NCBI GenBank assembly: GCA_002730985.1
Contig: PCBP01000082.1
Location: 1 to 11,062, forward strand
Reading direction: 5' to 3'
Length of the DNA stretch: 11,062 nucleotides
Source: Flavobacteriales bacterium
Lineage (GTDB): Bacteria; Bacteroidota; Bacteroidia; Flavobacteriales; BACL11
Position numbers and translations under genes: made by a program. Shown in pieces: positions 8,905 to 11,062 of this stretch (its first letter is position 1; every line of letters starts with the position of its first letter). The notes under the pieces are model-generated. The model had not been told where the DNA came from. It worked only from the letters and a program-made list of their open reading frames with translations, and made no database searches.

Positions 8905-8944
8905 ATAAAAAAGAAAAGCCTTACAGAATAACTGCAAGGCTTTT
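8905..8944 (-). terminator. Rho-independent terminator of the small T9SS-cargo gene
   Basis: Arms 8914-8926 and 8932-8944 form a 13-base-pair stem around a 5-base loop. In the minus-strand transcript all 13 positions pair, one of them a G-U wobble, whereas the plus-strand version has an A-C mismatch there. The minus-strand stem is followed by CTTTTTTAT, a classic U tract. It begins 21 bases after the stop codon of the 237-residue secreted protein and ends before the ruvA promoter candidate. A weaker T-rich tail exists in plus polarity, but no plus-strand gene runs into it. Confidence 0.88.
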
Positions 8945-8965
8945 AATTACTTTAATGAGTTGCAC

Positions 8966-9679
8966 TTACCTCACGATTATCTTTTTTATAGTCACTGTCT
9001 CATTATTTACTATTAAATTGCCAAAATAAATACCTTTTGCAAAATCTGATACATCTAATTTTTGTGTTCCTCTAGCTGATAAGTTCATCTCATTTACTTT
9101 ATTCCCTAAAATATCCATAACAATTAATTCTGCTGGTTTATTTAAATAATAATCAACATATACCATCTCTTGTACAGGATTAGGATAGAAATCACTCATC
9201 ATTTTATTAATCTCATTTAAACTTGATGTAGAACTAACATCATAAGTTATAATTACACATGAGTTATCACTAGGATTAATCTCATCATAGAAACAATATT
9301 CTACAGTTGTAACTCCAGCTGTTGAAGCAGGGTCGTAATAACCTGAAAACGCATCTAGGTCATTATTAGCATAAGAAAAACTCTGCCCTGCACCCAAAAG
9401 AGCTGTAGAGCTTGGGCTAGTTGAACTAGATGAATAACAGTTTCCAGCGAAGCAATAAGAGGCTCCGGCCCAATTAGGTAAGGTAGATGGAGAACTTAGA
9501 TAAGTTTTCTGACACACAACATTAATTCCTTTATTGGCAATGTTTTTTACATCTAAATGATGGGAAATCTGATCAATAGGAAGGCCTGTGAAGTAAGTAT
9601 CACCTGTGACAACTAAGCTCTGGGCATTAATCAGATTAATACTACACAAAACTGCGATAATGAACATAATTCTTCTCAT
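8966..9679 (-). CDS. Small secreted protein with T9SS type A sorting domain
   Basis: A 237-residue exported protein of unknown function. Residues 1-19 form a signal peptide (Arg2-Arg3, hydrophobic 4-16, cleavage at Ala19-Gln20). The mature body, about 20-150, is predicted beta-rich, with cysteines at 56, 76, 81, 129 and 141, including a CFAGNC motif (76-81), and a Ser-rich stretch (83-91). The C-terminal sorting domain begins near 161 with DFYPNP (163-168), includes the LIVMDILGNKV strand (185-195) and DVSDFAKGIYFGNL (209-222), and ends in KKIIVR, all standard for T9SS cargo. The reading frame is open further upstream, to an ATG at 9784, but that extension would add 35 residues rich in Cys, Phe and Tyr ahead of the signal peptide, so the ATG at 9679 is preferred. 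A strong terminator follows. The body resembles short extracellular proteins common in Flavobacteriales; no enzymatic motif is visible. Confidence 0.88.
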   Translation of the reverse strand: MRRIMFIIAVLCSINLINAQSLVVTGDTYFTGLPIDQISHHLDVKNIANKGINVVCQKTYLSSPSTLPNWAGASYCFAGNCYSSSSTSPSSTALLGAGQSFSYANNDLDAFSGYYDPASTAGVTTVEYCFYDEINPSDNSCVIITYDVSSTSSLNEINKMMSDFYPNPVQEMVYVDYYLNKPAELIVMDILGNKVNEMNLSARGTQKLDVSDFAKGIYFGNLIVNNETVTIKKIIVR

Positions 9680-9686
9680 ACAGATG

Positions 9687-9694
9687 CAAAAATA
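9687..9694 (-). promoter_or_regulatory. Candidate -7 box for the small T9SS-cargo gene
   Basis: On the minus strand this reads TATTTTTG, a full TAnnTTTG match, only 7 bases before the preferred ATG at 9679. A -33 TTG at normal spacing is not evident, only a T-rich run. If real, the mRNA would be nearly leaderless. The position also argues against the longer reading frame starting at 9784, which would run straight through it. AT-rich DNA makes chance matches likely. Confidence 0.35.
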
Positions 9695-9860
9695 TATAAT
9701 TTTATATGAAAAAACGAATATATGCTTCAAAAAATTACAAAAATAGCACCTTTTTTGTTTGTTATATACAAGATAAAACCCCAATGAAAAAAGCTATAAC
9801 TGCTTTTGGAAATTAAAAGACAAAAATCAAATATTAATCTGATATGTTGTAATATTTACT

Positions 9861-9868
9861 TATTCTTG
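9861..9868 (+). promoter_or_regulatory. Weak candidate -7 box for the plus-strand cargo gene
   Basis: TATTCTTG differs from TAnnTTTG at one position and sits 21 bases before the ATG at 9890, a suitable distance. No TTG is found at 17-23 bases upstream; the nearest, at 9847-9849, is too close. The rest of the 210-base divergent intergenic region (9680-9889) is AT-rich, with no hairpin or repeat that I can see. Confidence 0.3.
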
Positions 9869-9889
9869 CATTAATAAACATCCTAAAAC

Positions 9890-11062
9890 ATGAGAAGAAA
9901 TTTACTTATCTTTACATTGGCTTTTTTTGCAATATCTCTTAAAGCACAAATTCTTTCAGAAGATTTTAATTCAGGTTCTATACCTGCAAATTTTACAACT
10001 TATGATTTAGACGGCTCAATAATAGATCCTTTCCTTAGCTCATTTATGCCGACTACTGCATCATTTGTTAATGTCAATTATATGGGTGCAATTTTTGCGG
10101 GTAGCCCTTCACTTTTTACTCCTCCGGGAACTGCAGATGACTGGATGATCACTCCAGCCATCTCGTTAACAAATAATTCTCTTCCTAAAACTTTACTATT
10201 TGATGTATGTTCAGGAGATGCAACTGTTCTGGATGGAATAGAAATATATGTGTCGACAACAGGAAATACTCCTACAGATTTTTTAGCCACCACAGCACTG
10301 TATAATTCAACAGGAATCGGAGAACCATACATGGGTCAAGGATGGGCAACTAGAGAAATTGATATAACCGCTTATTCAGGCCAAACTATTTCTATTGCAT
10401 TTAGAAATAATACTTACAATGGACTTGTTTTGGGAGTGGACAATATTAAAGTACTTGAGACTGCATGTGTTGTTGATCAGTACAGAATTAGGTATAGAGA
10501 GACAGGTACTTCATCATGGTCTACTAAGACGATGTCAGGCCCTGTAGGTTCTTGTAATTTTGCTAGTCAGAAAACAGACAAGCTAATACTTAACTTAACT
10601 GCTAATACTAACTATGAGTATCAAATGAAGGCTTGGTACTGTGGTGGTGGAGCAAGTTCTTGGAGTGGTATAGAGACCTTTACTACTTTAGACAACTGTC
10701 CAAATGTAGGAAACCTATCAGTGTATGGAGCTACACCTACAAAAGCTACCTTTACTTGGGATGCTTCTAATGGTGTTTATTCGTTTGTAAGATTAAAAGC
10801 CAGAGTTGATTCTATCTCTAATCCAACAGGAGCTGACTTCTTCCAAATTGGAGGAGCTGGAGTAGCTTATGGTACTTATACTAAGAATAAGAATGGTTTA
10901 ACTCCAGGAGAGACCTATAGAGGACAAGCAAGGACATATTGTGATCCAAATGGTGGAGGGTGGAAGTCTCTGTCTTGGACACCACTTGTATATTGGACTC
11001 AGCCTACCCAAAGAATAGAAGGCGGAGAGGCTATTAGTCACTTGGATGTTTATCCTAATCCA
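9890..11062 (+). CDS. Secreted protein: choice-of-anchor J-like domain, FN3-like repeats, start of T9SS sorting domain (partial)
   Basis: The frame is open for 391 codons from ATG 9890 to the window edge, so the 3' end is missing. Residues 1-19 are a signal peptide (Arg2-Arg3, hydrophobic 5-17, cleavage at Ala19-Gln20). Residues about 20-190 resemble the choice-of-anchor J / cleaved-adhesin fold: SEDFNSGSIPANF (23-35), DDWMITPAISL (83-93), GIEIYVSTTGNTP (116-128) and GLVLGVDNIKV (178-188). Two fibronectin-III-like units follow, about 193-267 (YRIRYRETGTSSW, 198-210; YEYQMKAWYCGGG, 242-254) and 270-372 (YRGQARTYCDPNGGG, 343-357). The last seven residues, LDVYPNP, are the usual beginning of a T9SS type A sorting domain, so about 70-80 residues are probably missing. 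Such proteins are exported by the T9SS and bound to, or released from, the surface; adhesion or polymer binding is plausible. No protease motif is visible in the part present. Confidence 0.86.
   Translation, partial: MRRNLLIFTLAFFAISLKAQILSEDFNSGSIPANFTTYDLDGSIIDPFLSSFMPTTASFVNVNYMGAIFAGSPSLFTPPGTADDWMITPAISLTNNSLPKTLLFDVCSGDATVLDGIEIYVSTTGNTPTDFLATTALYNSTGIGEPYMGQGWATREIDITAYSGQTISIAFRNNTYNGLVLGVDNIKVLETACVVDQYRIRYRETGTSSWSTKTMSGPVGSCNFASQKTDKLILNLTANTNYEYQMKAWYCGGGASSWSGIETFTTLDNCPNVGNLSVYGATPTKATFTWDASNGVYSFVRLKARVDSISNPTGADFFQIGGAGVAYGTYTKNKNGLTPGETYRGQARTYCDPNGGGWKSLSWTPLVYWTQPTQRIEGGEAISHLDVYPNP

Noticed and set aside
9680..9784. Upstream extension of the small cargo gene to an ATG at 9784
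   Set aside because: The extra 35 residues are Cys/Phe/Tyr-rich, precede a proper signal peptide, and would span a TAnnTTTG match, so the ATG at 9679 fits better.
10078..10332. Minus-strand open frame of 84 codons
   Set aside because: It is antisense to the anchor-J-like domain of the plus-strand secreted protein, whose signal peptide and family motifs decide the strand.
1..11062. CRISPR array, insertion sequence, tRNA or rRNA, prophage or defence genes
   Set aside because: I saw no spaced direct repeats, transposase motifs, terminal inverted repeats, cloverleaf-like sequence or defence-type domains on either strand; nearly all the DNA is accounted for by ordinary genes.

Overview
The window looks like an AT-rich chromosomal segment from a Bacteroidota bacterium, most likely a flavobacterium (order Flavobacteriales, perhaps marine). 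The support is a SprA-type outer-membrane translocon of the type IX secretion system (T9SS), two secreted proteins bearing T9SS C-terminal sorting sequences, signal peptides ending in Ala-Gln, and upstream sequences matching the Bacteroidota -7 box TAnnTTTG.

Minus-strand block, 8842 down to 36: ruvA (Holliday-junction binding protein), sprA (2372 codons, 64% of the window), gcvH (glycine-cleavage H protein) and a TonB-family energy transducer follow each other head to tail with gaps of 13, 48 and 10 bases. They are probably one transcription unit with an internal promoter before gcvH. A candidate promoter lies before ruvA. The order ruvA-sprA-gcvH is, from memory, common in flavobacteria, so this is core rather than accessory DNA. 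Two starts are non-ATG: GTG for ruvA and TTG for sprA.

Upstream boundary, 8866 to 8965: a strong minus-strand rho-independent terminator closes the next minus-strand gene, followed at once by the ruvA promoter candidate.

Secreted-protein pair, 8966 to 11062: a small minus-strand gene (237 aa, complete T9SS sorting domain) and a plus-strand gene (at least 391 aa, cut by the window edge just as its sorting domain begins) diverge from a 210-base AT-rich intergenic region. Both products should leave the cell through the SprA translocon encoded next door, which gives the window its one functional thread: exporter, possible envelope energiser, and two predicted cargo proteins.

No RNA gene, CRISPR array, insertion sequence, prophage or defence system is visible. 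I do not see a previously undescribed system here. The more interesting points are the TTG start of sprA, the repeated FN3-like cassette in front of the sorting domain of the plus-strand protein, and the TonB protein with a polyanionic linker beside sprA.
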